Positions 1 through 7,624 of a DNA stretch of 20,496 nt are shown one piece after another. This DNA is from Thermohalobaculum sp039187815 (GTDB lineage: Bacteria > Pseudomonadota > Alphaproteobacteria > Rhodobacterales > Rhodobacteraceae). The stretch lies in assembly GCA_039187815.1 (NCBI GenBank), contig JBCCZI010000082.1:1-20496 (forward strand), in the 5' to 3' direction. Every line of letters begins with the position of its first letter. Position 1 is the stretch's first letter. The position numbers and the translations under genes are program-made. The notes under the pieces are model-generated. The model was not told where the DNA came from and did not search any database. It saw nothing but the letters and a program-made list of their open reading frames with translations.

Positions 1-18
1 CCACCCAATCGCATCGAC

Positions 19-47
19 CGGGCGGGCGGGCGGGCGGGCGGGCGGGG
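19..47. repeat. (CGGG)7 tetranucleotide repeat, potential G-quadruplex
   Basis: Seven perfect CGGG units in tandem (19-46) followed by one more G. The plus strand carries seven GGG runs separated by single C, which fits the G-quadruplex pattern of four or more G-tracts with one-base loops. It lies about 50 bp beyond the engB stop codon, in non-coding DNA. Such a repeat can also slip in length during replication. Seen directly in the sequence; any structural or regulatory role is inference. Confidence 0.85.
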
Positions 48-66
48 TATAGCATATGCTGTACCC
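45..66. promoter_or_regulatory. 22-bp near-perfect inverted repeat, operator-like
   Basis: The two 11-base halves are complementary except at one pair (positions 50 and 61). The core is AGCATATGCT, AT-rich in a very GC-rich setting. In plus-strand RNA the odd pair is a U-G wobble, so it could also fold as a hairpin with a four-base loop. It overlaps the spacer and -10 of a candidate leftward promoter, an arrangement typical of a repressor operator. No binding protein can be named. Confidence 0.5.
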
Positions 67-74
67 ATTGTCCG
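46..74 (-). promoter_or_regulatory. candidate leftward promoter downstream of engB
   Basis: On the minus strand, CGGACA (69-74) is followed after 17 bases by TATACC (46-51). Each box matches four of six positions of the TTGACA/TATAAT consensus. It would start transcription near position 39, inside the CGGG repeat, and drive a gene beyond the left edge. The overlap with the inverted repeat supports a regulated promoter, but the boxes are imperfect. Confidence 0.3.
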
Positions 75-96
75 TGCTATCGGAACCACAATTGCG

Positions 97-750
97 CTAG
101 GTCGCCAGGGTCCCGATCGCGGCGCGCAGGCGTGCGAGCCCCTGGCCCGTCTCGGCCGACGTGGTCAGGATCTCCGGAAAGGCCGTGGGGTGGCGGCTGA
201 GATCGGTCTTCACCGCCTCGATGGTCTTGGACAACGCGCCGCCCTTCTTGTCGGCCTTGGTGAGCACGGCCTGGAACGACACGGCGGCCTTGTCGAGCAG
301 ATCCATGATCGCGTGATCGACCGCCTTGACCCCGTGGCGGCTGTCGATCAGCAGGAACACCCGCTTGAGGTTTACCCGCCCGGCCAGATAGGCGCGGAGC
401 AGCGCTTGCCAGGCCTCGACCTTGGGCTTTGGCGCCTGGGCATAGCCATAGCCCGGCAGGTCGACCAGGTAGAGCGCGTCGCCGAGCGCGAAATAGTTCA
501 GCTCCTGCGTCCGCCCCGGCGTGTTGGAGGCCCGCGCGAGGCCTCGGCGCCCCGTCAGCCCGTTGATCAGGGTTGATTTGCCCACATTCGAACGCCCGGC
601 AAAGCAGATTTCAGGCCGGTCGGCGGCGGGCAGGCCGTCCAGCGCCACGACGCCTTTGACGAAATCACAGGGGCCCGCAAACAGCAGACGTCCGGCTTCG
701 GCCTCGGCGTCCACAGGGTCGGGGTCGACTGCAAAGGGAACCGCGATCAT
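97..750 (-). CDS. engB: ribosome biogenesis GTP-binding protein EngB (YihA/YsxC)
   Basis: 217-residue TRAFAC-class GTPase that assists assembly of the large ribosomal subunit in the cytoplasm. All G motifs are visible: G1 GRSNVGKST (52-60), the NTPGRTQ segment carrying the G2 threonine (76-82), G3 DLPG (97-100) followed by YGYA, G4 TKAD (164-167) and G5 TSAETGQG (197-204). Length is normal for the family with a short N-terminal extension (about 25 residues) before the core. The ATG overlaps the stop codon of the MOSC gene by 4 bp (ATGA), so translation is probably coupled. Known to be essential or important for growth in several bacteria. In Rhodobacterales argB often follows this gene; here the window ends first. 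Confidence 0.96.
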   Translation of the reverse strand: MIAVPFAVDPDPVDAEAEAGRLLFAGPCDFVKGVVALDGLPAADRPEICFAGRSNVGKSTLINGLTGRRGLARASNTPGRTQELNYFALGDALYLVDLPGYGYAQAPKPKVEAWQALLRAYLAGRVNLKRVFLLIDSRHGVKAVDHAIMDLLDKAAVSFQAVLTKADKKGGALSKTIEAVKTDLSRHPTAFPEILTTSAETGQGLARLRAAIGTLAT

Positions 751-1496
751 GCCTCGATCGGGTCGCCCGGCGCGATCTCACCGCCTTCGATCACCTGGGC
801 ATAGATCCCGAAATCGATATGGTCCCAATGCTCGCGGAGGATCTCCAGTGTGGCCGTATCGCGCCGGCCCGAGGCCGGGCTGGCGGTCGTGGCGGCACAG
901 CGATCGATGCGCTTCATGACGCGCAGGCGCACGGCGCCGATGCGGATCTCCCGGTCGACCCAGTCGAATTCCTCCCAGGGCGCGGTGCCATCAATCCAGA
1001 TATTGCCGCGGAACCGCCGCCGCTCCATGGTCCGCCCGGCCGCCTGCGACAGCGCACGAAGGCTCGCATCGGACAGGATCGACAGATGGGCGTCGGCGAC
1101 GTCGGTCAGCGCACCTTCGGGCAAGGTGGCCAGCCGATAGGGCCCGGGCTGGCGATGGCCCGCCACGCCCTCGGCCCAGGCCGCTAACATGGCCGCACCG
1201 CCCGCATCCTCGGGATCCGCCGAGATCGGCTCGCGCCCCGGCGCCGAGACGGTCACAGCCTGGCCATCAAAGGCCAAGCTGGTCGCCGCCAACTCGGGCG
1301 TGTGGGCCGTCTGCACAAAGTTCCGGCGCGACACAAAGGCCCGGGTGTCCGGGTCCCAGCCAGAGCCCGCATGGGCCAGCGCCCAGCGGCGATCATGCGC
1401 GATGTGGCGGCCTGGTTCGAGGGCGACGCGTGCCAGCGCCTCCTCGCCCAGGCCCTTGACGGGATAGCGGTAGATTGCGGTTACGGAGGCGGCCAT
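747..1496 (-). CDS. MOSC domain-containing protein
   Basis: 249 residues. The N-terminal half resembles the MOSC N-terminal beta-barrel domain, beginning with the typical YPVKG (11-15). The C-terminal MOSC domain contains RFRGNI (161-166) and the conserved cysteine in RIDRCAAT (Cys200), the residue that handles sulfur or molybdenum-cofactor sulfide in characterised relatives (mARC, YcbX, MOCO sulfurase C-terminus). The substrate is unknown; a role in cofactor sulfur transfer or in reducing N-hydroxylated compounds is inferred from the family. No separate ferredoxin domain follows, unlike YcbX. A strong ribosome site (GAGGAGAGAG) sits just before the ATG. It lies between yidC and engB, an arrangement I recall as common in Rhodobacterales. 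Confidence 0.9.
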   Translation of the reverse strand: MAASVTAIYRYPVKGLGEEALARVALEPGRHIAHDRRWALAHAGSGWDPDTRAFVSRRNFVQTAHTPELAATSLAFDGQAVTVSAPGREPISADPEDAGGAAMLAAWAEGVAGHRQPGPYRLATLPEGALTDVADAHLSILSDASLRALSQAAGRTMERRRFRGNIWIDGTAPWEEFDWVDREIRIGAVRLRVMKRIDRCAATTASPASGRRDTATLEILREHWDHIDFGIYAQVIEGGEIAPGDPIEA

Positions 1497-1540
1497 CTCT
1501 CTCTCCTCTGCTCGGTGACCCCAAAGGAGCGCAGTGACCC

Positions 1541-1566
1541 CTGGCCGCGCAAGCCGATGCGGCCAG
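1541..1566. other. 8-bp stem inverted repeat between yidC and the MOSC gene
   Basis: CTGGCCGC and GCGGCCAG are perfectly complementary across a 10-base spacer. The hairpin lies in the 118 bp gap after the yidC stop codon. No T-run follows on the minus strand, so it is not a standard intrinsic terminator. It may stabilise the yidC mRNA end or partly attenuate read-through into the MOSC gene. Confidence 0.5.
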
Positions 1567-1614
1567 AGCAGGGATCAAACTGGGTTTCGGTTCGCGACAG
1601 AGCTGCGACCGGGA

Positions 1615-3696
1615 TCAGTCTGCCGAGCTGTCTCCGGCCGCGTCCGCATCGCCCTGGTCGCCACTGCGCCGGCTGCGCTTGGCTGCCCCGTCGCCATAGG
1701 CTCCCGACTCGTCATCCGCCGAGTGGCCGCCCCGCTTTTTGCCCTTTTTGCGCCGTCGGCCGCTGGCCGGAACCGGCGCGGGAGGCGCGGTGTCTCCCTC
1801 CGCTCCATCAGAACCGGTGGCCTCGTCGTCGGTGCCGTTCGCGTCCTCGGCGGGTGCCTTCTTCGCCTCCTTGGTCTCCTTCGGCGGCGTCACGGGCTTT
1901 TTCTTGAAGCTCGATCTGATGTTGCCGAGCAGGTCCACATCGACCCCTTGGCTGCGCATGATCAAATACTGCTGGATGATCGTCAGCGTGTTGTTCGCCG
2001 TCCAATAGATCACGAGGCCGACCGCGAACTGTCCCAGCATGAACATGAACACCCAAGGCAGCCAGGCAAAGATCATCTGCTGGGTCGGGTCCGTGGGGGC
2101 TGGGTTCAGCTTTTGCTGCAGCCACATGGTCACGCCCATCAGGATCGGAAAGACGCCGATCGACAAGATCGAGAGAAAGGCCGGGATCTCCCAAGGAAAC
2201 AGCCCGAACAGCGTCATCCACGAGGACGGATCCGGCGCTGAGAGATCGTCGATCCAGCCGATAAAGGGCGCATGGCGCATCTCGATGGTGACGAACAGCA
2301 CCTTGTAGAGCGCAAAGAAGATCGGGATCTGCAGCAGGATCGGCAAACAGCCCGCGGCGGGGTTCACCTTCTCCTTCTTGTAGAGCGCCATCATCTCTTG
2401 TTGCATCTTCTGGCGGTCATCGCCGCAGCGCTCTTTTAGCTTCTCCATCTGGGGTTGGAGCGCCTTCATCTTGGACATAGAGACATAGGACTTGTAGGCC
2501 AGCGGGAAGAGCACCGCCTTGACGCAGATCGTCAGCAGAATGATCGCCCACCCCATATTCCCTACCAGCCCGTTAAAGAAGGCCAGCGCCGAGAAGAACG
2601 GCTTGGTGAGGAAATAGAACCAGCCCCAGTCGACCGCATCCTCGAAATTTTGGATCGAGCGGCTGTTCTGATAATCGCGGATCGTCGCGACCTCCTTGGC
2701 CCCGGCAAAGAGGTTGGTGGTCATCTCGGCCGCGGCCCCAGGCTCGACCGACATCACCGGCAGGCGCATCTCGGTGCGAAACTCAGGCTGCGCCCCCGGA
2801 ATGGTCTTGTAGATCGCGTTGAAGGCCTGGCCCGGCTGCGGCGCCAGCACCGTCATCCAATACTTGTCCGTGAACCCGAGCCAGCCATTCTGATCGACCC
2901 CGATCGGTTGGACCAGCCCACCCTCGAGCGGGTTCGGCGGCAGATCCAGCATGTCGCTATAGTCGACCTCGGAGAGCTCGTCATCGAACCAGCCGAGCGC
3001 GCCTTCGTGCAGGATGAAGAACCCGATCGTCTCGGGCTCTCCCCGCCGCGCGATATAGCCGTAAGGCGCGAGAGCCACCGGCGCATCGGTGGTGTTCTCG
3101 ACCGATTGGGTGACGGTGAACATATAGTTCTCGTCGATGGCCATGGTGCGACTGAAGATCAGGCCCTCGCCATTGTCCCACTCGAGGCGGACGGGCGTCG
3201 ACGGCGTCAGTAGCTCGCCATCGGCCAGGCGCCATTCGGTGGACGGCCCCGGCAGCTCTCCCGGCGCGCCCGCGGCGGTGCGGAGCCAGCCATAGGCGAC
3301 GAAATAGGGGTCCGGGCCTTGCGTCGGGTTCAGCAGCAGAACGGTGTCGGCGCCGGGGTCGAGCGTCTCGCGGTAGCGCGACAGGTGTATGTCATCGATC
3401 CGCCCACCGCGCAGCGCGATCGAACCGGTGACCGCCGGCGTCTCGATGATGACGCGGTCCAACTGTGCCAGAGCGGCATCGCGGGTCAGCGCCAGGGCAG
3501 GTCCCGACTCGGCCCCCGTGCCCGCCTGTCCCGTGGCCACGGCTTCGCCATCCGCGCCGGTTTGCTGTTGCTGAGCGGCGGGATCGGGTGCTGGCGGCTC
3601 GGGCGGCGGGAAGATCGCGTACCAGCCGATCACGACAGCCATCGACAACGCCACCGCGAGCACGAGGTTGCGGGTCTCTTCCTTGTCGCCAAACAT
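1615..3696 (-). CDS. yidC: membrane protein insertase YidC
   Basis: 693 residues from the ATG at 3696, giving MFGDKEETRN with the first membrane helix right behind it. An upstream in-frame ATG at 3747 is rejected because it lies at about the transcription start of the best promoter candidate. YidC inserts and folds inner-membrane proteins alone or with SecYEG. Layout: N-terminal helix (about 9-28), low-complexity linker, large periplasmic beta domain (to about 345), then the conserved five-helix core (about 365-585). The core contains the cytoplasmic hairpin MSKMKALQPQMEKLKER and the motif EKVNPAAGCLPILLQIPIF. The groove charge, Arg in E. coli, appears to be Lys393 here. After the core comes an unusual tail of about 95 residues with alternating basic (RRRKKGKKR) and acidic stretches. 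The usual rnpA/yidD neighbours are absent; the transporter cluster lies upstream. Confidence 0.96.
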   Translation of the reverse strand: MFGDKEETRNLVLAVALSMAVVIGWYAIFPPPEPPAPDPAAQQQQTGADGEAVATGQAGTGAESGPALALTRDAALAQLDRVIIETPAVTGSIALRGGRIDDIHLSRYRETLDPGADTVLLLNPTQGPDPYFVAYGWLRTAAGAPGELPGPSTEWRLADGELLTPSTPVRLEWDNGEGLIFSRTMAIDENYMFTVTQSVENTTDAPVALAPYGYIARRGEPETIGFFILHEGALGWFDDELSEVDYSDMLDLPPNPLEGGLVQPIGVDQNGWLGFTDKYWMTVLAPQPGQAFNAIYKTIPGAQPEFRTEMRLPVMSVEPGAAAEMTTNLFAGAKEVATIRDYQNSRSIQNFEDAVDWGWFYFLTKPFFSALAFFNGLVGNMGWAIILLTICVKAVLFPLAYKSYVSMSKMKALQPQMEKLKERCGDDRQKMQQEMMALYKKEKVNPAAGCLPILLQIPIFFALYKVLFVTIEMRHAPFIGWIDDLSAPDPSSWMTLFGLFPWEIPAFLSILSIGVFPILMGVTMWLQQKLNPAPTDPTQQMIFAWLPWVFMFMLGQFAVGLVIYWTANNTLTIIQQYLIMRSQGVDVDLLGNIRSSFKKKPVTPPKETKEAKKAPAEDANGTDDEATGSDGAEGDTAPPAPVPASGRRRKKGKKRGGHSADDESGAYGDGAAKRSRRSGDQGDADAAGDSSAD

Positions 3697-3744
3697 GCGC
3701 GCACAGTCCCCTTCGCCAGCACGGGGACCACCCCGCCTGCCGCT

Positions 3745-3773
3745 CACCTATGCCCTCTCGTCTCCCCTGTCAA
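3745..3773 (-). promoter_or_regulatory. candidate yidC promoter
   Basis: A perfect TTGACA (3768-3773, minus strand) is followed after 17 bases by TAGGTG (3745-3750), a poor -10 match. Transcription would begin near 3738, about 40 bases before the yidC ATG at 3696. This supports that start over the ATG at 3747. The -35 is exact but the weak -10 keeps confidence modest. Confidence 0.4.
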
Positions 3774-3810
3774 AGGTGCCCGCCGTCGCAAGGCGGTTTG
3801 CCTGGCCTAG

Positions 3811-3836
3811 GGCCCGAGTTCTCCCTGCCTCGGGCC
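3811..3836. other. 8-bp stem inverted repeat between livF and yidC
   Basis: GGCCCGAG (3811-3818) and CTCGGGCC (3829-3836) are perfect complements across a 10-base loop, about 30 bp after the livF stop codon. It is a plausible end-of-operon hairpin for the transporter cluster. No T-run follows on the minus strand, so termination would need Rho or the hairpin acts as a 3' stabiliser. Same stem and loop lengths as the hairpin after yidC. Confidence 0.5.
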
Positions 3837-3867
3837 GCGAGCGAGCGTAGCGGAAGGAGTGTCTGGC

Positions 3868-4698
3868 TCAGCTCAGCCAGCGTTTGCGGCGGCGGTAGGA
3901 GCGAACGTCGCGGAAGCTTTTGCGGCCTTCTTCGGACATGCCGAGGTAGAACTCTTTGACGTCCGGGTTCTCGCGCAGCTCAGCGGCATCGCCATCCATC
4001 ACCACGCGGCCGTTCTCGAGCAAATAGCCGTAATGCGCATAGCGGAGCGCGATGTTGGTGTTCTGCTCGGCGAGAAGGAACGATACGCCCTCCTTCTCGT
4101 TGAGGCTCTTCACAATCTCGAAGATCTCCTCGACCAGCTGCGGTGCGAGGCCCATGGATGGCTCGTCGAGCAGAATGGTCTCGGGCCGGCTCATCAGCGC
4201 GCGGCCGATGGCGCACATCTGCTGCTCACCGCCGCTGGTGTAACCCGCCTGGGATTTCCGCCGCTCCTTCAGCCGCGGGAAATAGGTGTAGACCTTGTCG
4301 AGATCATCGGCGACGCGGCGCGAGCCATCGCGGCGGGTATAGGCGCCGGTCAAGAGGTTCTCCTCGACGGTCAGATGCTCGAAACAATGGCGGCCCTCCA
4401 TCACCTGGATGACACCGCGGCGCACCAGCGCGGCGGGGCCTCGGGCGGCGACGGGCTCGCCGCGATAGGTGATGGTGCCTTTGGTGACCTCGCCGCGCTC
4501 GCTCTCGAGCAGGTTCGAGACGGCGCGGAGCGTGGTGGTCTTGCCGGCGCCATTGCCGCCGAGCAGGGCCACGACGCCGCCCTTGGGCACGGTGAGGCTC
4601 ACTCCCTTCAGCACGAGGATCACATGGTTGTAGATCACCTCGATGTTGTTGACGTCGAGCAGGATCTCCGTCGACGGGCTGGGCGCGGCTTCGGTCAT
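3868..4698 (-). CDS. livF: branched-chain amino acid-type ABC transporter ATPase (LivF family)
   Basis: 276 residues from the ATG at 4698 (MTEAAPSPST), which has a GAGGA ribosome site. A longer frame to 4806 would overlap the preceding small gene and read through atypical Arg/Pro-rich sequence. This is one of the two cytoplasmic ATPases that power a Liv/HAAT importer. Walker A is GGNGAGKTT (47-55), the signature is TSGGEQQM (154-161), and Walker B is TILLDEPSMGLAP (174-186). The signature has Glu where LSGGQ proteins have Gln, as is common in LivF. A short basic tail (RSYRRRKRWLS) ends the protein. It is the last gene of the cluster. The acyl-CoA synthetase partner suggests a carboxylate rather than leucine as substrate, but this is inference. 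Confidence 0.93.
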   Translation of the reverse strand: MTEAAPSPSTEILLDVNNIEVIYNHVILVLKGVSLTVPKGGVVALLGGNGAGKTTTLRAVSNLLESERGEVTKGTITYRGEPVAARGPAALVRRGVIQVMEGRHCFEHLTVEENLLTGAYTRRDGSRRVADDLDKVYTYFPRLKERRKSQAGYTSGGEQQMCAIGRALMSRPETILLDEPSMGLAPQLVEEIFEIVKSLNEKEGVSFLLAEQNTNIALRYAHYGYLLENGRVVMDGDAAELRENPDVKEFYLGMSEEGRKSFRDVRSYRRRKRWLS

Positions 4699-4717
4699 AG
4701 ATCGGTCCTCGGGCACT

Positions 4718-4906
4718 TCAGGCAGCGCGGCGGAGCGGAGTGGCGTCGGTCGCGGCTGTCTCTGCGGCGCGGTTGGCCTCTGTCTCGCGAGCGGCTTTGG
4801 CCTCACGCACGGCCTTGCTGGCGCGGTGCGATGCGTAGACCAACAGCGCGAAGGCCGACAGCTTTGCTATCAGAACGGCGACGCCGGCAGTCGTGGTCGG
4901 ATCCAT
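4718..4906 (-). CDS. small single-pass membrane protein in the transporter cluster
   Basis: 62 residues, family not recognised. One hydrophobic helix (about 5-25, AGVAVLIAKLSAFALLVYAS) is followed by a charged Ala/Glu/Arg-rich tail that could form a cytoplasmic helix. The ATG has a strong ribosome site (GGAGAGG, five to eleven bases upstream). It sits between the binding-protein gene and livF, with 19 bp to the livF start, so it should be co-translated. Position and membrane helix suggest an accessory of the ABC transporter. It could be a real small subunit or a cluster-specific protein of other function. I think it is a genuine gene because of the ribosome site and fit between neighbours. 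Confidence 0.7.
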   Translation of the reverse strand: MDPTTTAGVAVLIAKLSAFALLVYASHRASKAVREAKAARETEANRAAETAATDATPLRRAA

Positions 4907-4926
4907 GATCCTCTCCTCTGCGTGTC

Positions 4927-4950
4927 AGGGCGCCCACAATGGGGCGCCCT
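4927..4950. other. 9-bp perfect hairpin just after the binding-protein gene
   Basis: AGGGCGCCC (4927-4935) and GGGCGCCCT (4942-4950) are exact complements around a 6-base loop, starting 12 bp after the stop codon of the substrate-binding protein gene. No T-run follows. Hairpins at this place in importer operons are known to protect the upstream mRNA and allow more binding protein than membrane components. That role here is inference. Confidence 0.65.
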
Positions 4951-4962
4951 GTAGGGTATAGC

Positions 4963-6246
4963 TCAGCCGCAGCGCGCTGCGATGCCGGCCTCGTCTGCGA
5001 AGGCCGCGCTGTCCTCCGCGATCAGCGGGTCGACCACGTCGCGGTCGGCCGCGATGAACTCGGTGATCAGCGACCAACTCTTGCTGCTGGCATCCCATTG
5101 CTGGATCGCACCGAGGCCCGGAGGGCCGTGGTTCTCGCAGCTCACGCTGAATGTCGGCATGAAGCTCGGCAAGCCGTTGCCCGCGAGGACATCGTCGGTA
5201 ACCGAGAGCGCCTCCATCCCGTCGCGCATCATGGCAGGCGTGATCTCGGCGGTGCCGTGCATCTCCTGGGCCTTCTTGGCCGCCTCGGCCGCCAGCATCG
5301 CCGCCATCATGCCGCGGTTGTAGAGCACCGTGCCGTGCTGGTCGCCCGCGCCGGCCGCGAGGCCCTTGTCATAGACATGGGTCTTCAGGTCGCCATAGAT
5401 CGGGAACCCATCGCCCACACCGTGCATGGCGATCGCCTTATAGCCATTGGCCGCATCGCCCGCCGGCAGCACGTCGGTCTCGGCCGCCGACCACCAGACG
5501 CCGATGAACTTGTCCATCGGGAAGCGGATGGACGCGGCCTCTTTGATGGCAACTTGGTTCATCACGCCCCAGCCCCACATCACGACATAGTCCGGGCGTT
5601 CCTTCCGCACCTGCAGCCAGGTGGCTTTCTGCTCTTGACCCGGATGGTCGACCGGCAGCAGCAGCAGCTCGAACCCGTGCTTTTCGGAGAGCACCTCGAG
5701 CGTGCGGATCGGCTCCTTGCCATAGGCGGAGTTGTGGTAGACCAACGCCAGCTTCTTGCCCGAGACGTCGCCGCCCTCCTCGCTCATGATGTGCTTCACG
5801 ATGATCGAGGCGGCGTCCCAATAGGTGCCGGGATAGTTGAACACCCACTCAAAGATCTTGCCATTGGCGGCCGAGGTGCGGCCATAGCCCATGGTGTGCA
5901 TCGGGATGCCGTCGGCGGTTGCCTTGGGGATCAGCTGGTAGGTGATGCCGGTCGACAGCGGCTGATAGACCAGGGCGCCTTCGCCCTTGGTGGCCTCGTA
6001 GCACTCCACGCCTTTGGTGGTGTTGTAGCCGGTCTCGCATTCGAGCACCCGGGCCGCCACGCCGCCGATGCCGCCATCGCGCTCGTTCAACAAAGTGAAG
6101 TAGTCCTGGTAGCCATCCGCAAACGGGATCCCGTTCGGCGCATAGGGCCCGGTGCGATAGCTGAGCGACGGGAACACGAGGTCCGCCGCAGCCGGTGCGG
6201 CAACCCCCGCAGCCACAGCCGCAGCAATCAGAGTTCTGGTGAGCAT
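4963..6246 (-). CDS. periplasmic substrate-binding protein of Liv/HAAT-type ABC transporter
   Basis: 427 residues, Peripla_BP_6 type. The signal peptide is clear: MLTRTL, hydrophobic Ala-rich core, likely cleavage after APAAA (residue 21). The mature part starts DLVFPSLSYRTGPYAPNG, the ligand-site opening typical of HAAT receptors, and continues with conserved stretches DYFTLLNERDGGIGG and YHNSAYGKEPI. The protein captures a ligand in the periplasm and delivers it to LivH/LivM. The ligand cannot be read from sequence. The adjacent acyl-CoA synthetase favours a fatty, aromatic or other carboxylic acid. The ATG has a GGGAGGA site nine bases upstream. It lies 36 bp after livM, and a strong hairpin follows the stop codon. 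Confidence 0.93.
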   Translation of the reverse strand: MLTRTLIAAAVAAGVAAPAAADLVFPSLSYRTGPYAPNGIPFADGYQDYFTLLNERDGGIGGVAARVLECETGYNTTKGVECYEATKGEGALVYQPLSTGITYQLIPKATADGIPMHTMGYGRTSAANGKIFEWVFNYPGTYWDAASIIVKHIMSEEGGDVSGKKLALVYHNSAYGKEPIRTLEVLSEKHGFELLLLPVDHPGQEQKATWLQVRKERPDYVVMWGWGVMNQVAIKEAASIRFPMDKFIGVWWSAAETDVLPAGDAANGYKAIAMHGVGDGFPIYGDLKTHVYDKGLAAGAGDQHGTVLYNRGMMAAMLAAEAAKKAQEMHGTAEITPAMMRDGMEALSVTDDVLAGNGLPSFMPTFSVSCENHGPPGLGAIQQWDASSKSWSLITEFIAADRDVVDPLIAEDSAAFADEAGIAARCG

Positions 6247-6282
6247 AGGTGTCGTCCTCCCATTATGTGCGCTGGCTAGACC

Positions 6283-7407
6283 CTAGTGCGGGAACGGCCA
6301 GAGACGCAATTTCTCCTTGATCGTGCGCCAGAGCGCCGCGATGCCGTGGGGCTCTTTGATCAGGAAGAAGATGATGAGCGCCCCGACCGTCATGATCTGC
6401 AGGTGCTCGGCGATGTCCGTGGGCCAGCCAAGCAGCCCGACGAAGAGGTTCTTGAACAGAACCGGCAGCAGCACGATGAAGGCAGCCCCGATCAGCGAGC
6501 CAAAGATCGAGCCCAAGCCTCCGATGATGATCATGAAGAGCACCTCGAAGCTCTGCTCGATCGAGAAGGCCTCGGTGGGCTCGGCCGCCCCTTGCCAGAC
6601 GGCAAAATACAGCGCCCCGGCCATGCCGATGTAAAACGAGCTGATGGCAAAGGCCGAGAGCTTGGAGGCCAGCGGGTTCACCCCGATGATCTCGGCGGCG
6701 ATGTCCATGTCCCGGATCGCCATCCATTGCCTCCCGATCCGCCCGCGCACCAGGTTCCGCGCGATCCAGCCAAAGACGAACAGCATCGAGAGGCAGAACA
6801 GATAGGTCGCCGCCGGATGCGTGTTGGCGCCCGTGATCGCGATGCCGAACAGATGCGTCTCGGTGGCGGTGATCTGGCCCGTGGCCGAGTAGCTGTAGGC
6901 CCACTCCCATTTGTTGAAGAGCCAGACCAGGAAGAACTGCGCGGCAAGCGTGGCGACGGCGAGGTAGAACCCTTTGATCCTGAGGCTTGGCAAGCCGAAT
7001 AAGATGCCCACAAAAGCCGCACAAAGCCCGCCCAGGATGCTGGATGCCAGGATGTTCAGCGGCGGCAGCAGGATCTCGTAATACTCGCCGCCGCCCATGG
7101 GGATGTAGATGTCCATCCCCGTCATGAACTTATAGCAGCCATAAGCGCCGACCGCCATGAACCCGCCGGTGCCCAGCGAGACCTGCCCGCAATAGCCCGT
7201 CAGAATGTTCAGCCCGATCGCCGCCAGCGCATAGCAGAAGAAGGGCAGGAACACCGCCTTCTCCCAATAGGAGTTCACGAAGAACGGGACGATCAGGAAC
7301 GCAACCGCCATCAGCCCCCAGAACCGCCACCGGTCGAAGGCAATGGGGAAGGTCGCATGATCCGCCGCATAGGACGTTTTGAACTCACCCGCCTCGCGAT
7401 AGAACAT
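6283..7407 (-). CDS. livM: branched-chain amino acid-type ABC transporter permease (LivM family)
   Basis: 374-residue inner-membrane permease of a Liv/HAAT importer, with about nine to ten hydrophobic helices. Typical LivM stretches are AAIGLNILTGYCGQVSLGTGGFMAVGAYG near the N-terminus, FGLPSLRIKGFYLAVATLAAQF in the middle, and SIEQSFEVLFMIIIGGLGSIFGSLIGAAF towards the C-terminus (the cytoplasmic coupling region). It has a hydrophilic N-terminus of about 30 residues. The ATG overlaps the stop codon of an upstream 40-codon frame (TAATG), and the GGAGG site lies ten bases before the start. livH, its usual partner, is more than 1.4 kb upstream because other genes intervene, so livM may have its own promoter. 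Confidence 0.94.
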   Translation of the reverse strand: MFYREAGEFKTSYAADHATFPIAFDRWRFWGLMAVAFLIVPFFVNSYWEKAVFLPFFCYALAAIGLNILTGYCGQVSLGTGGFMAVGAYGCYKFMTGMDIYIPMGGGEYYEILLPPLNILASSILGGLCAAFVGILFGLPSLRIKGFYLAVATLAAQFFLVWLFNKWEWAYSYSATGQITATETHLFGIAITGANTHPAATYLFCLSMLFVFGWIARNLVRGRIGRQWMAIRDMDIAAEIIGVNPLASKLSAFAISSFYIGMAGALYFAVWQGAAEPTEAFSIEQSFEVLFMIIIGGLGSIFGSLIGAAFIVLLPVLFKNLFVGLLGWPTDIAEHLQIMTVGALIIFFLIKEPHGIAALWRTIKEKLRLWPFPH

Positions 7408-7529
7408 TAGGCATCAACCTCCGGGAAAAGACGGCGCATGGCCTTGTGGCTCGAGATCGCGACGGCCCTGGGCGCTATGACCCGAAGGCCGAGCACCGGC
7501 GCCTTGTACGTCCTGGGCTCAACCGGCAT
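7407..7529 (-). CDS. possible 40-codon ORF coupled to livM
   Basis: Predicted 40 residues from MPVEPRTYK to RRLFPEVDA; no recognised family, no membrane helix, basic in character. The support is translational: GGAGG lies eight bases before the ATG at 7529, and the TAA stop overlaps the livM ATG (TAATG). Codon third positions are mostly G or C, as in the neighbours. It could be a small protein, a leader that couples translation to livM, or a relic of a gene lost when the VOC/SHOCT pair entered. The frame stays open upstream to 7679, but that part would overlap the divergent SHOCT gene and is unlikely to be coding. Confidence 0.4.
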   Translation of the reverse strand: MPVEPRTYKAPVLGLRVIAPRAVAISSHKAMRRLFPEVDA

Positions 7530-7624
7530 CAGACGATCCTCCAAGGGCGTCCGCGGGCGGCCTCTCTTGATCTTGCCCTCCGTGCCGCCCACGTAAACGG
7601 TATTGGATGACGAAGGGGGACGCG

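Noticed and set aside
3697..3747. Upstream ATG for yidC at 3747
   Set aside because: It coincides with the best promoter candidate and adds a Gly/Arg-rich segment unlike YidC N-termini; MFGDKEETRN at 3696 is the normal beginning.
4939..6279. A 446-codon plus-strand frame opposite the binding-protein gene
   Set aside because: Antisense shadow: no domain, no ribosome site, and full overlap with a gene that has a signal peptide and family motifs.
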